Part shown: piece by piece, positions 8,422 through 20,281 of the stretch
Numbering within the stretch: the stretch's first letter is position 1
Layout of the letters: each line of letters begins with the position of its first letter
NCBI RefSeq assembly: GCF_046097105.1
Contig: NZ_CP175562.1
Location: 1,240,001 to 1,304,000 of the forward strand
DNA: 64,000 nt
DNA from: Natroniella sp046097105
Lineage (GTDB): Bacteria > Bacillota > Halanaerobiia > Halobacteroidales > Halobacteroidaceae
Reading direction: 5' to 3'
Program-made: the position numbers and the translations under genes
The notes under the pieces: generated by a model
Told to the model about the DNA's origin: nothing
The model's database searches: none
Seen by the model: the letters and a program-made list of their open reading frames with translations, nothing else

Positions 8422-8497
8422 TGGTGAGCCATGGAGGAGTCGAACCTCCGACACCCTGATTAAAAGTCAGGTGCTCTACCAGCTGAGCTAATGGCCC
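8422..8497 (-). tRNA. tRNA-Lys (TTT)
   Basis: A 76-base cloverleaf with anticodon loop CTTTTAA, 5' acceptor GGGCCAT and encoded CCA. Heptamer-repeat DNA flanks both sides. Confidence 0.95.
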
Positions 8498-8590
8498 TTA
8501 AAAACATTTAATGCTTAATATTTAACTATTTTGCGACGACCTCGATGGTCTATGCCAAAATCCACCTTGCGTTTTATTAATCGAAGATTT

Positions 8591-8666
<76 letters not shown>

Positions 8667-8742
8667 TGGAGCTAGCGACCGGAGTCGAACCGGTGACCTG
8701 CTGATTACAAGTCAGCTGCTCTACCAGCTGAGCTACGCTAGC
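8667..8742 (-). tRNA. tRNA-Thr (TGT)
   Basis: A 76-base cloverleaf with acceptor GCTAGCG, anticodon loop CTTGTAA and encoded CCA. It abuts tRNA-Ala with no spacer. Confidence 0.95.
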
Positions 8743-8746
8743 ACAA

Positions 8747-8823
8747 TGGCGAGGACGACGAGACTTGAACTCGCACTCTCCGGCGTGACAGGCCGGCGTG
8801 TTAACCAATTACACCACGTCCCC
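8747..8823 (-). tRNA. tRNA-Asp (GTC)
   Basis: A 77-base cloverleaf with 5' acceptor GGGGACG, anticodon loop CTGTCAC and encoded CCA, four bases before tRNA-Thr. Confidence 0.95.
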
Positions 8824-8828
8824 ACAGA

Positions 8829-8878
8829 AAAAACATTTAATATTAAATATTTAACATTCATTATTCAATGAAGTTAAA
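8829..8878. repeat. heptamer-period repeat between tRNA genes
   Basis: Units of the ATTTAAT/ATTCATT type with a seven-base period fill the spacer between tRNA-Asp and tRNA-Val. The same unit family occurs at 8395-8418, 8503-8527, 26.9, 32.2, 59.4 and 61.9 kb. Confidence 0.45.
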
Positions 8879-8954
8879 TGGTGGGCGAAACAGGGCTCGA
8901 ACCTGTGACCCCCTGCTTGTAAGGCAGGTGCTCTCCCAACTGAGCTATTCGCCC
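8879..8954 (-). tRNA. tRNA-Val (TAC)
   Basis: A 76-base cloverleaf with acceptor GGGCGAA/TTCGCCC, anticodon loop CTTACAA and encoded CCA. Confidence 0.95.
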
Positions 8955-9102
8955 TTACTAATTTACAATGAACAATTAAATTCATTTGATGACCTTCAAT
9001 TGTCAATTGTTTTTTTGATGCCTCTTCATAGCTGAAGCAAATCTATCTCTTTTATTAAATAAATTGCTTAGCTTTAGCTTAATAACTTTAATTTGGTTAT
9101 AT

Positions 9103-9178
9103 TGGCACCCCCAAGGGGATTCGAACCCCTGTCGCCAGGATGAAAACCTGGTATCCTAGGCCACTAGACGATGGGGGC
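9103..9178 (-). tRNA. tRNA-Glu (TTC)
   Basis: A 76-base cloverleaf with 5' acceptor GCCCCCA, anticodon loop TTTTCAT and encoded CCA. Confidence 0.95.
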
Positions 9179-9184
9179 GTACCT

Positions 9185-9272
9185 AGCTGTCAGCTTTTAG
9201 CTTTCAGCTATCAACCAAAACCTTAAATTGTTAAGACCTTGGCTGATAACTGACAACTGATTGCTAATAGCT
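9185..9272. repeat. heptamer-period inverted repeat (AGCTNTC family)
   Basis: The left arm has four seven-base units of the form CAGCTGT/CAGCTTT (about 9185-9212). The right arm has complementary units of the GATAACTG type (about 9240-9272). A related pair lies inside the second MITE-like element (52116-52266), and related units lie upstream of carB. It fills the tRNA-Glu/tRNA-Gln spacer. Confidence 0.5.
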
Positions 9273-9280
9273 AAAATAAA

Positions 9281-9355
9281 TGGCTGGGATGGCTGGATTC
9301 GAACCAGCGAATACAGGAGTCAAAGTCCTGTGCCTTACCGCTTGGCGACATCCCA
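9281..9355 (-). tRNA. tRNA-Gln (TTG)
   Basis: A 75-base cloverleaf with acceptor TGGGATG, anticodon loop CTTTGAC and encoded CCA. It is the first tRNA after 5S rRNA. Confidence 0.95.
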
Positions 9356-9372
9356 ATAGTTCATATTAATTC

Positions 9373-9488
9373 TGGCAGCGACCTACGCTCCCACAAGGCT
9401 GCCCCTGCAGTACCATCGGCGCTGGAGGACTTAACTGCTGTGTTCGAAATGGAAACAGGTGTTACCCCTCCGCAATTACCACCAGAAT
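9373..9488 (-). rRNA. rrf: 5S ribosomal RNA
   Basis: Read on the minus strand it opens with TCTGGTGGTAATTGCGG, contains the conserved CCGAACACAG-like region and closes with TCGCTGCCAGA, so the ends pair. About 116 bases. It follows 23S after an AT-rich spacer with heptamer-like units. Confidence 0.9.
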
Positions 9489-9720
9489 CTTGTTCAATTA
9501 ATAATTAATATCTAACATTGAACAATTAAGTTCTTCAAGTGCTTTTGACTTTAATTATTAACTATTCAATATTCAATGCTTATTTTAAGCTTGTCTCAAT
9601 TCAACAATTAATATCTTAACATTTTCATTCTTCTTTGTCAAGAACTTTTTAAATAAATAAATTTCTAAGTTCTTTAACTATTCAGCATTCAGTATTAAAT
9701 GCTTTATTATACATTCAAAA

Positions 9721-9740
9721 CTGCACAATAGATATATTCT

Positions 9741-9748
<8 letters not shown>
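9721..9748 (-). other. 23S processing stem, 3' side
   Basis: TCTAGATTAAG (9738-9748) and TGCACAATAGAT (9722-9733) are complementary to 12693-12703 and 12710-12722 across the 23S gene. They form the long helix expected to be cut by RNase III. Confidence 0.7.
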
Positions 9749-12692
<2,944 letters not shown>

Positions 12693-12700
<8 letters not shown>

Positions 12701-12722
12701 AGACGCACTATCTATTGTGCAG
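12693..12722 (-). other. 23S processing stem, 5' side
   Basis: This is the partner of the stem at 9721-9748. About 11 and 12 paired bases are separated by a small asymmetric loop. Confidence 0.7.
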
Positions 12723-12740
12723 TTTTCAAAGTACAAATTT

Positions 12741-12832
12741 TAAGTCTGAGGCTGAGTTTAAGTTTTAGTCAAGACAAGAACTAAGTTCTTACTTAGCCTT
12801 TAAACTTGAACTTAGACTTAGTTTCAGTCTCT
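12741..12832. repeat. hexamer-period inverted repeat in the 16S-23S spacer
   Basis: Degenerate six-base TAAGTC/TGAGGC units (about 12743-12770) are mirrored by CTTAGC/ACTTGA units (about 12791-12830) around a central palindrome AAGAACTAAGTTCTT-like core. The spacer holds this repeat and no tRNA gene. Confidence 0.55.
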
Positions 12833-12834
12833 CA

Positions 12835-12850
12835 AAACTAAACAATGCAA
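12835..12850 (-). other. 16S processing stem, 3' side
   Basis: CTAAACAATGCAA pairs exactly with TTGCATTGTTTAG in the leader at 14479-14491, and flanking bases extend the helix. This gives the RNase III processing helix around 16S. Confidence 0.7.
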
Positions 12851-12885
12851 GTTCCAACTACGACTAGAGTTGAAATAACTCCTTA

Positions 12886-14410
<1,525 letters not shown>

Positions 14411-14475
14411 AAGTTTATATCATGTGCAAAAGCACATTGATTACGAGTTTGACTAGCTCTTCTTGCTTAGTTGAA

Positions 14476-14498
14476 ACATTGCATTGTTTAGTTTTCAA
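14476..14498 (-). other. 16S processing stem, 5' side
   Basis: This leader segment is complementary to 12835-12850 across the whole 16S gene, with at least 13 contiguous paired bases plus partial extension (GTTTTCAAAG against CTCTCAAAAC). Confidence 0.7.
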
Positions 14499-14550
14499 AG
14501 ACCGAATTGCTTGTTCAATTTTTCTGTCACTTTCTCAAGCGACAATTAAT

Positions 14551-14579
14551 ATAATATCAAATTCACTCTTGTCTGTCAA
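14551..14579 (-). promoter_or_regulatory. rRNA promoter, proximal
   Basis: On the minus strand TTGACA (14574-14579), a 17-base spacer and TATTAT (14551-14556). It is followed by ATTAATTGTCGCTTG, a block shared with the most distal promoter. Confidence 0.8.
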
Positions 14580-14633
14580 GAACTTTTCTGAAATCTTTTT
14601 TGTCGCTGATCTTTTTTTGCGACAACATCGAGT

Positions 14634-14662
14634 AGTATATCACTCTACTTCAAGCTTGTCAA
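14634..14662 (-). promoter_or_regulatory. rRNA promoter, second
   Basis: TTGACA (14657-14662), a 17-base spacer and TATACT (14634-14639) on the minus strand. A GTCGC word follows, as with its neighbours. Confidence 0.8.
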
Positions 14663-14703
14663 GAAAAATTTAAAACTTTTCTCCCTTGACTAGCATAACT
14701 AAT

Positions 14704-14732
14704 AATTTAACATATTAGGTCAAACTTGTCAA
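14704..14732 (-). promoter_or_regulatory. rRNA promoter, third
   Basis: TTGACA (14727-14732), a 17-base spacer and TAAATT (14704-14709) on the minus strand. The -10 is weaker than in the other three. Confidence 0.65.
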
Positions 14733-14774
14733 GAAGAGATTAAATTCCTATATCTCTTGCAAGCGACAATTAAT

Positions 14775-14803
14775 AGAATAACATTTATAGATTATAATGT
14801 CAA
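14775..14803 (-). promoter_or_regulatory. rRNA promoter, distal
   Basis: TTGACA (14798-14803), a 17-base spacer and TATTCT (14775-14780) on the minus strand, followed by the same ATTAATTGTCGCTTG block as the proximal promoter, so the two look duplicated. Confidence 0.75.
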
Positions 14804-14987
14804 GCATTTTATTTATTTAATATACTAACCTTAAACAACCTCTGATATTCTATCAAATATATTATTTACTCTTCCAACTACTCTCCTTTATTAACTCCAC
14901 ACATTTTTAATATCAACTTCTTCATTACTTCCCCTTACCAATTTATATCTTCATCGGATTCATTTTTAATAAAAAACACTTTAGAAT

Positions 14988-15560
14988 CTAAGGTTTTAAC
15001 AACCCAGAAAAATAAATTTCCATAATATCTTCCTTAATCTCATCAATTAAAAATTCTTCGCTAAACATAACCCAATGTAAAACATTAATATTAACCGCAC
15101 CAATTAATGAAACTGCTGCAGTTTCAACATTTAAATCTTTAAACTTACCCTGATCAATACCTTCTTTAATAATATCTTCAATTATTACAGTATGTAGTTC
15201 TCTAATCTTTTTAATATGTTTTTCAAAGCTATCTTTATGTCCCCATATCTCTCTAATTAAGTACTTACCATAATCATAATATTGACTATAAAACTCTAAT
15301 TTTGTCTCAATAATTACTTCTAGCTTATTTATAGGATTATCCAAATTTTCAATCCTGACTTTTATTCTATCAGTCAATCGTTTAATCCCAAGTTCAACTA
15401 ATGAATGGCTTAAATCTTCTTTATTCTCAAAATAACGATAGATTGTCCCCTTACCAACCCCTGCCTCCTTAGCAATCTCTTGTACAGTTGTATTACTTAC
15501 TCCTTGATGAGAAAACTTCTTAATTGCTGCCTTAATAATTCTTTCTTTTTTAGGATGCAT
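14988..15560 (-). CDS. TetR/AcrR family regulator of the RND operon
   Basis: A 190-residue ligand-responsive repressor. The N-terminal helix-turn-helix is at about 25-44 (TVQEIAKEAGVGKGTIYRYF), followed by the usual all-helical ligand domain. I start at the ATG ending at 15560, with AAGGAG nine bases upstream; a TTG three codons earlier lies inside that spacing. It is the last gene of the operon beginning with the RND transporter. The palindrome directly after that operon's promoter (19948-19961) is a good candidate operator, which would make the operon self-repressed. The ligand is unknown. Confidence 0.9.
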   Translation of the reverse strand: MHPKKERIIKAAIKKFSHQGVSNTTVQEIAKEAGVGKGTIYRYFENKEDLSHSLVELGIKRLTDRIKVRIENLDNPINKLEVIIETKLEFYSQYYDYGKYLIREIWGHKDSFEKHIKKIRELHTVIIEDIIKEGIDQGKFKDLNVETAAVSLIGAVNINVLHWVMFSEEFLIDEIKEDIMEIYFSGLLKP

Positions 15561-15586
15561 AACTAACAACTCCTTTTAATCTGAAT

Positions 15587-15610
15587 AGGGTTGGCAAAGT
15601 AGCCAACCCT
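15587..15610 (-). other. intercistronic hairpin before the tetR gene
   Basis: AGGGTTGGC/GCCAACCCT arms (nine bp, six-base loop) lie between the beta-barrel gene and the TetR gene. No T tract follows on the minus strand, so it may stabilise the upstream mRNA or attenuate the regulator rather than fully terminate. Confidence 0.6.
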
Positions 15611-15626
15611 TTGAACTTCTTTTAAG

Positions 15627-16802
15627 TTAAAAATTAACATTTAAACGAGTATAGATACTATTTGAACCTAAACTATCTCCAAAAGAGAAACCTTCCAATT
15701 CATCATCAATATCAATATCAACTATTTTAGCACCAAGTTGCAACTCTATTGAATCAACTAAAGAATGATTATATTGTGGCTTAATCATATATGAACCACT
15801 CTCTAAGTCATAAAGTGTTGTAAACTCGACTTCATGAAAGTCAAAGGCTGGCTTAGAAAAGTAAAGATTTAAAGCTTGAATTTCTGGCTCTTGTTCTACT
15901 CTTTCGCCCCGATAATAAAACTGGCCAACTAGGTAGAGATCATTATCAAAATTATAATCTGCACCTACAACTAAATTTAGTGTATCATCATAATAGTCTT
16001 CACTATATATATTATACACAATTTCCGACCAAATTCCAATATCTTTTACATCCCCAATCAAGTCAAATCCTAACTTGTTAACCTCTGGATACTCTAATAA
16101 TAGATTTTCGTCATTATCTGCTCCAATCATTGACGGTAACAAATCATAACCATGATAAGCACTTAATGAGATATCATAACCTTTAAATCCACGATTAGTA
16201 AGCTTAGCCCCTGCTTGAATATCACTTAATTCATTTTCTATATCATTAGCTGAATCATCAAAAGATAGTTTTTCAGTTGATAATTCTTTAGCAAATTTGT
16301 CTGCTATTTTCTCTGTTTCTTCCAAATCCCCATTACCTTTAAAGAAAGGAGCTACTACTCCACTAATTTCTAAACCACCTGCTGTATAATAAGTACTCTT
16401 AACTGCCCTAACAGCTAAGTTTTCATCAATTAGATCGAATGCTTTTAAATTTTGAGGATTAAAATAACTTGTAGGATTTAACTTATAGCCACTACCCCAG
16501 TTAATCTCCTGTTTACCTAATCGCCAATCACTATTCATCGTATAATAATTTAGATATGCTTCGTTAATTCTAACTTCATTCTCATAATTCTCATGTAATA
16601 AAAAACCTAAATCAACCTTCATATCAGCATCAAAACCAAAGTCATCTTCTATAATTAAATTAAACTCTGTCTTACCATCTAATTCTTCTTCATCAATATC
16701 AACTGTAAGATGACTATCTAAGGAACCAGAAACCTCAGCAGCAAAACCCATCGTTGTAAAGGTCAATAATAAAACTAAAGTTAACAAAATAACCTTTCTC
16801 AT
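15627..16802 (-). CDS. predicted outer-membrane beta-barrel protein
   Basis: A 391-residue exported protein. The signal peptide spans about 1-22 (hydrophobic core VILLTLVLLLTF, AxA-like site at FAA). The mature part is a series of alternating amphipathic strands such as NEAYLNYYTMNSDWRLGKQEINWGSGYKLNP, and the chain ends in aromatic Phe (NVNF), typical of outer-membrane barrels. It resembles the DUF1302-type porin-like proteins that often accompany MMPL/RND exporters and LolA-like proteins. It is third in the operon, 28 bases after the LolA-like gene. It is probably the outer-membrane partner of the exporter (inference). Confidence 0.75.
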   Translation of the reverse strand: MRKVILLTLVLLLTFTTMGFAAEVSGSLDSHLTVDIDEEELDGKTEFNLIIEDDFGFDADMKVDLGFLLHENYENEVRINEAYLNYYTMNSDWRLGKQEINWGSGYKLNPTSYFNPQNLKAFDLIDENLAVRAVKSTYYTAGGLEISGVVAPFFKGNGDLEETEKIADKFAKELSTEKLSFDDSANDIENELSDIQAGAKLTNRGFKGYDISLSAYHGYDLLPSMIGADNDENLLLEYPEVNKLGFDLIGDVKDIGIWSEIVYNIYSEDYYDDTLNLVVGADYNFDNDLYLVGQFYYRGERVEQEPEIQALNLYFSKPAFDFHEVEFTTLYDLESGSYMIKPQYNHSLVDSIELQLGAKIVDIDIDDELEGFSFGDSLGSNSIYTRLNVNF

Positions 16803-16830
16803 CTTTACCCCTCCTGTTTTTTTGTTATTA

Positions 16831-17604
16831 TTAGTATCTTCTTAAGTTCCTAGTAGTAAATGTTCTTGAATCTAAATCTTCATCATAGATAATATCATCT
16901 AAGAACAAAACTGTCTTTGTTTCATTTTGAACATCTTCCATCGTTATTTGGTCAGCTGTCCAGTAACCATCAATCTGTTTGATATCTTCATTAATTAAAA
17001 CTTTTTCTAATTCTTCATCTTGATCATAAAACTCAACTCTTTCTGGGAACCAGTTACTTTTAGTAACCCACATTTTACCATAAGAATAGTCTATATCATC
17101 ATCAGTTGGAACTATCTTTAAGATATATTCATCCTCTTTCTCTTCTAAGATAGTAGCATCATAATCATCTTCATAGCTACCACCTCCAAGTAATGAAAGA
17201 TCATTATAAGTAAAGTCTGTTCCTACAAAGCTACCATTTCTTTGACTACCAGCAATTCTTCTTACATTACCAAGAGCCGGCATGAATAAGTACATGTCGT
17301 CATCATCACTATCTTTTTCATCTAACGATAAAAAGGCAGTTCCTTCTACACTAGCAGGCTCAGAAAAACGAATTAAAGACTTATCCTTATTTGCCCCTTC
17401 CATTCTTTCAATCTTAAGTCTTCTTTCTCTTACTCTTCCACCACTATGAAGTTCCATCTGCATCTCAATTTGTGAAGTAGTAGCACTAATCGATTCTTCT
17501 ACCTTATCTAAAATATCATTTCCAGTTAACTCTGCTGATACTACACCTGATAGACTAAACACCAATAAAGAAATTAACAAAAAACTTAACAGATCCTTCT
17601 TCAT
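16831..17604 (-). CDS. LolA-like outer-membrane lipoprotein-sorting protein
   Basis: A 257-residue exported protein with a signal peptide of about 24 residues (SLLVFSLSGVVSA then ELT). The mature sequence matches the PF17131-type LolA-like family: MQMELHSGGRVRERRLKIER, then LIRFSEPASVEGTAFLSLDE, DMYLFMPALGNVRRI, GSFVGTDFTYNDLSLL and a WFPERVEFYD strand. Family members are half-barrels that bind acyl chains or lipoproteins in the periplasm. It sits 18 bases after the RND gene, so the two are co-translated. Its presence implies an outer membrane. Confidence 0.85.
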   Translation of the reverse strand: MKKDLLSFLLISLLVFSLSGVVSAELTGNDILDKVEESISATTSQIEMQMELHSGGRVRERRLKIERMEGANKDKSLIRFSEPASVEGTAFLSLDEKDSDDDDMYLFMPALGNVRRIAGSQRNGSFVGTDFTYNDLSLLGGGSYEDDYDATILEEKEDEYILKIVPTDDDIDYSYGKMWVTKSNWFPERVEFYDQDEELEKVLINEDIKQIDGYWTADQITMEDVQNETKTVLFLDDIIYDEDLDSRTFTTRNLRRY

Positions 17605-17622
17605 AAATTATCCCTCCATTTT

Positions 17623-19923
17623 TTAATCTTTATTTATAACTGTTGCACTCTCATTATTACCTAAAACAACTCTCTCTCTAAACAAAATCAATGCTGGTAA
17701 AAAGACCATCGCCCCAAAGAAAGAGAAAACCATCGTAATCGAAGTTAACAGACCAAAGCTTCTAAGTGGTGGAATTGATGAAAACAATAATACTAAAAAC
17801 CCTGCAATTACTGCAATTGCATTAAAATAATTGGCCCGGCCAATAGTAAAAATAGCATCCTTTAAAGCCTCTTCTAAAGAAAACCCTTTTCTTCTCTCAT
17901 CTAAGTAACGAGTATAAAAATGAATACTATAATCAACACCAATACCTACTGCCACACTAGCAATCATACTAGTAGCTACATTAAGTGAAACATCTGTCCA
18001 ACCCATAATCCCAAAGTTAAAGATAACAGTCAAAGCTACTGGCAAACTACAAGCTAAACCTTTAATAAGTGACTTTAACAAAATACTAGTTATTAAAAAT
18101 GCAAAGAATACAGAAGCAATTAAACTTCTAATCTGACTTGTAATTACCATATTAGTCAATTCATTGCTCAATACTGGCACCCCAGTAAATGTCACTTCAT
18201 AACCGCTTAATTCCTCTTCAATTAAGTCTTCAACATAACTTACAAGTTCTGCTACCTTTTGGCTATTATCAGCTTCTGAAACCATAACTGATATTTTTGT
18301 CTCTTGGTGATCAAAATCGATCACATTCTCTAAAATATTACCCTCACCAGAAGATAGTAACATTAAATACTGAGCAATCCCATGTTGCGGTAAAACATTA
18401 AACTCCTCTAACCCTTCATTTAAAGCCTGATTAGTCTCAGCTAATAAGTCAACGACTGAAATAGAGTTACTTAACATCTCATGCTCTTCTAATTTTGCTT
18501 GAAACTCTTCTATCTCTTTTAAAAACTCAACCTCTTCAACTCCATCAGTTTCCCCTGTATCAACTACAATATCAAAAGGCGTTGCTCCTCCAAACTTGTC
18601 ATTAATCAAATTATCTGCTTCAACCATCTCACTTCCCTCTTCAAAAAAAGCAATATAATTTGTTTCAGGTACTATTCTTGGAATTGCTAATAATGCTATT
18701 ACTACTAAAATAATTGAACCTAGCAAAACTTCCTTATAACGACTATCTACAAATTTATATATCCAAGAAAAGAAACTATCAATTAAAGGCCTTTCTTCAA
18801 CTGCTGCAAAATGACTAGGAGCTTTCATTACTAAAAGACAGGCTGGTAAAAAAGTAATTGATAATAATAAAGCAGTAAATACACCAAATGCTGCAAATGC
18901 TCCTACTTCTCTCAAAATTGTTAATTCAGAAAAGATTAAAGATGAAAAACCAATCATTGTTGTTGAACCAGCCATAATAATTGCGACTCCAACTAAATTA
19001 ATACTCGAAGCAATTGCTTTTAACTTAGCAAACCCCTCTTCTAAATCCTCATAAAAATGAAGTAAAAAATGAATTGAATAAGCACTACCAACGCTTACTA
19101 ATAAAACTGGCAATGCATTGCTAACCATGGAAAGTTCACGCCCAGATAGTGAGATCAATCCAATCGTCCAAACTACACTTAATAATACAACTAAAAGTGG
19201 CATAAAGACTCCACGTTTACTCTTAAAACTACCATATAAAAGTAGCAAAACTACAATCACAACAAACGGGAATAACTTACTTATATCATCACGCATTCTT
19301 TCAGTCATTCGTTGGCTTAAGACAGGACTTCCAGTTAGATAGGTTTTATTTCTCAAATCACTATTCATTATAATCTCTTCAACTGCAACAACAACCTCCT
19401 CTTGCTCTGCATCAGGCGCAATCTGTAATATAATATTAGCAGCTTCATAGTCTTCAGAGACTAACATTCCTAAATAACGATCTTTATCTACTAAATTACT
19501 TCTAACCTTCTCTATCTCGACTTCACTTTGAGGTAACTCTTCGATAAACTCTCCTACTTCAACAGTAAAGTCAACTCCTCTAATCTCATCAATATTAGTA
19601 ATACTTCTAACTTCATTAACCCCTCTTAACTCTTCGAAGGTTTGAGTCAGATAATTAATATCTTTTAGTGAAGCAAGGTTTATTATATTATCTTCATCCT
19701 CTAAAACTAAAACTATAAATTCTGAACCACCATAATCATCTCCCACCTCTTCAAATGTATTTAAAGTAGCATGATCCTCTGGAAACATATCTTTAATATC
19801 TGTACTTATTTCGACTTGCAAAGCATGGTAAGCAAAAAATACACTTACTAAGATTGTAAAAATAATTATAACTTTAGGATACTTCTTAATAATTTTTTTG
19901 ATTAAATCAAGATTTAACTCCAT
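17623..19923 (-). CDS. RND superfamily (MMPL-type) exporter
   Basis: A 766-residue inner-membrane transporter with two homologous halves. Each has one N-terminal membrane helix, a periplasmic loop of about 150 residues and five further helices. The helix-4 motifs are VSVGSAYSIHFLLHFYEDL in the first half and VAVGIGVDYSIHFYTRYLDE in the second, as in MMPL/HpnN-type lipid exporters. It is the first gene of a four-gene operon with a LolA-like protein, a beta-barrel and a TetR regulator. The likely job is moving a lipid or lipoprotein across the periplasm. The substrate is not indicated. GAGGAGGG precedes the ATG. Confidence 0.88.
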   Translation of the reverse strand: MELNLDLIKKIIKKYPKVIIIFTILVSVFFAYHALQVEISTDIKDMFPEDHATLNTFEEVGDDYGGSEFIVLVLEDEDNIINLASLKDINYLTQTFEELRGVNEVRSITNIDEIRGVDFTVEVGEFIEELPQSEVEIEKVRSNLVDKDRYLGMLVSEDYEAANIILQIAPDAEQEEVVVAVEEIIMNSDLRNKTYLTGSPVLSQRMTERMRDDISKLFPFVVIVVLLLLYGSFKSKRGVFMPLLVVLLSVVWTIGLISLSGRELSMVSNALPVLLVSVGSAYSIHFLLHFYEDLEEGFAKLKAIASSINLVGVAIIMAGSTTMIGFSSLIFSELTILREVGAFAAFGVFTALLLSITFLPACLLVMKAPSHFAAVEERPLIDSFFSWIYKFVDSRYKEVLLGSIILVVIALLAIPRIVPETNYIAFFEEGSEMVEADNLINDKFGGATPFDIVVDTGETDGVEEVEFLKEIEEFQAKLEEHEMLSNSISVVDLLAETNQALNEGLEEFNVLPQHGIAQYLMLLSSGEGNILENVIDFDHQETKISVMVSEADNSQKVAELVSYVEDLIEEELSGYEVTFTGVPVLSNELTNMVITSQIRSLIASVFFAFLITSILLKSLIKGLACSLPVALTVIFNFGIMGWTDVSLNVATSMIASVAVGIGVDYSIHFYTRYLDERRKGFSLEEALKDAIFTIGRANYFNAIAVIAGFLVLLFSSIPPLRSFGLLTSITMVFSFFGAMVFLPALILFRERVVLGNNESATVINKD

Positions 19924-19947
19924 AAATTATACCCTCCTCTTCATAGT

Positions 19948-19961
19948 ACTGACCAGTCAGT
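19948..19961. promoter_or_regulatory. candidate TetR operator
   Basis: The perfect palindrome ACTGAC-CA-GTCAGT lies just downstream of the -10 box of the RND operon promoter, where a bound TetR dimer would block transcription. It matches the general TetR-family GACNNGTC operator style. Confidence 0.65.
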
Positions 19962-19975
19962 TCTATTTGTATGTA

Positions 19976-20004
19976 ATTATACTTTCTTTTATGACTATTG
20001 TCAA
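19976..20004 (-). promoter_or_regulatory. promoter of the RND-tetR operon
   Basis: On the minus strand, perfect TTGACA (19999-20004), a 17-base spacer and perfect TATAAT (19976-19981). Such a strong promoter makes sense if normally repressed. Confidence 0.85.
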
Positions 20005-20085
20005 GGAAAAAATAAGTAAAATTCCCTCTTTTTTATATGGTAATTTTTAATCCACAATATAGCTAAATAACTGAAACTTCCAGAT

Positions 20086-20138
20086 AAAATAAAAAGTCGC
20101 CCACTTCTGAGAGCATAACATACCCAGAAAGAGCGACT
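20086..20138 (-). terminator. bipartite terminator-like hairpin after the P-type ATPase
   Basis: Outer arms AGTCGC/GCGACT (20095-20100 and 20133-20138) enclose an inner TTCTG/CAGAA pair (20105-20109 and 20125-20129), and a T-rich run follows on the minus strand. It lies 144 bases beyond the ATPase stop and separates that gene from the RND promoter. The long internal loop is unusual for a plain terminator, so a short regulatory RNA ending here is possible. Confidence 0.55.
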
Positions 20139-20281
20139 AACATAATCATACCAGTTGATATAACAAAAAAGACTGTTTTTATAAAGTATAAATTGTACAA
20201 AATTATATATGCAATTCAATGCTAAGAAATTAAAATAAACGCTTAATCATAATCCAATATCTAAAAGCTATTGTTAAAACA

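Noticed and set aside
14422..14673. An 83-codon plus-strand frame upstream of 16S
   Set aside because: It overlaps the rRNA leader and two promoters on the other strand.
20001..20219. A 72-codon minus-strand frame
   Set aside because: It spans the RND -35 box and the terminator-like hairpin, has biased aromatic content and no ribosome binding site.
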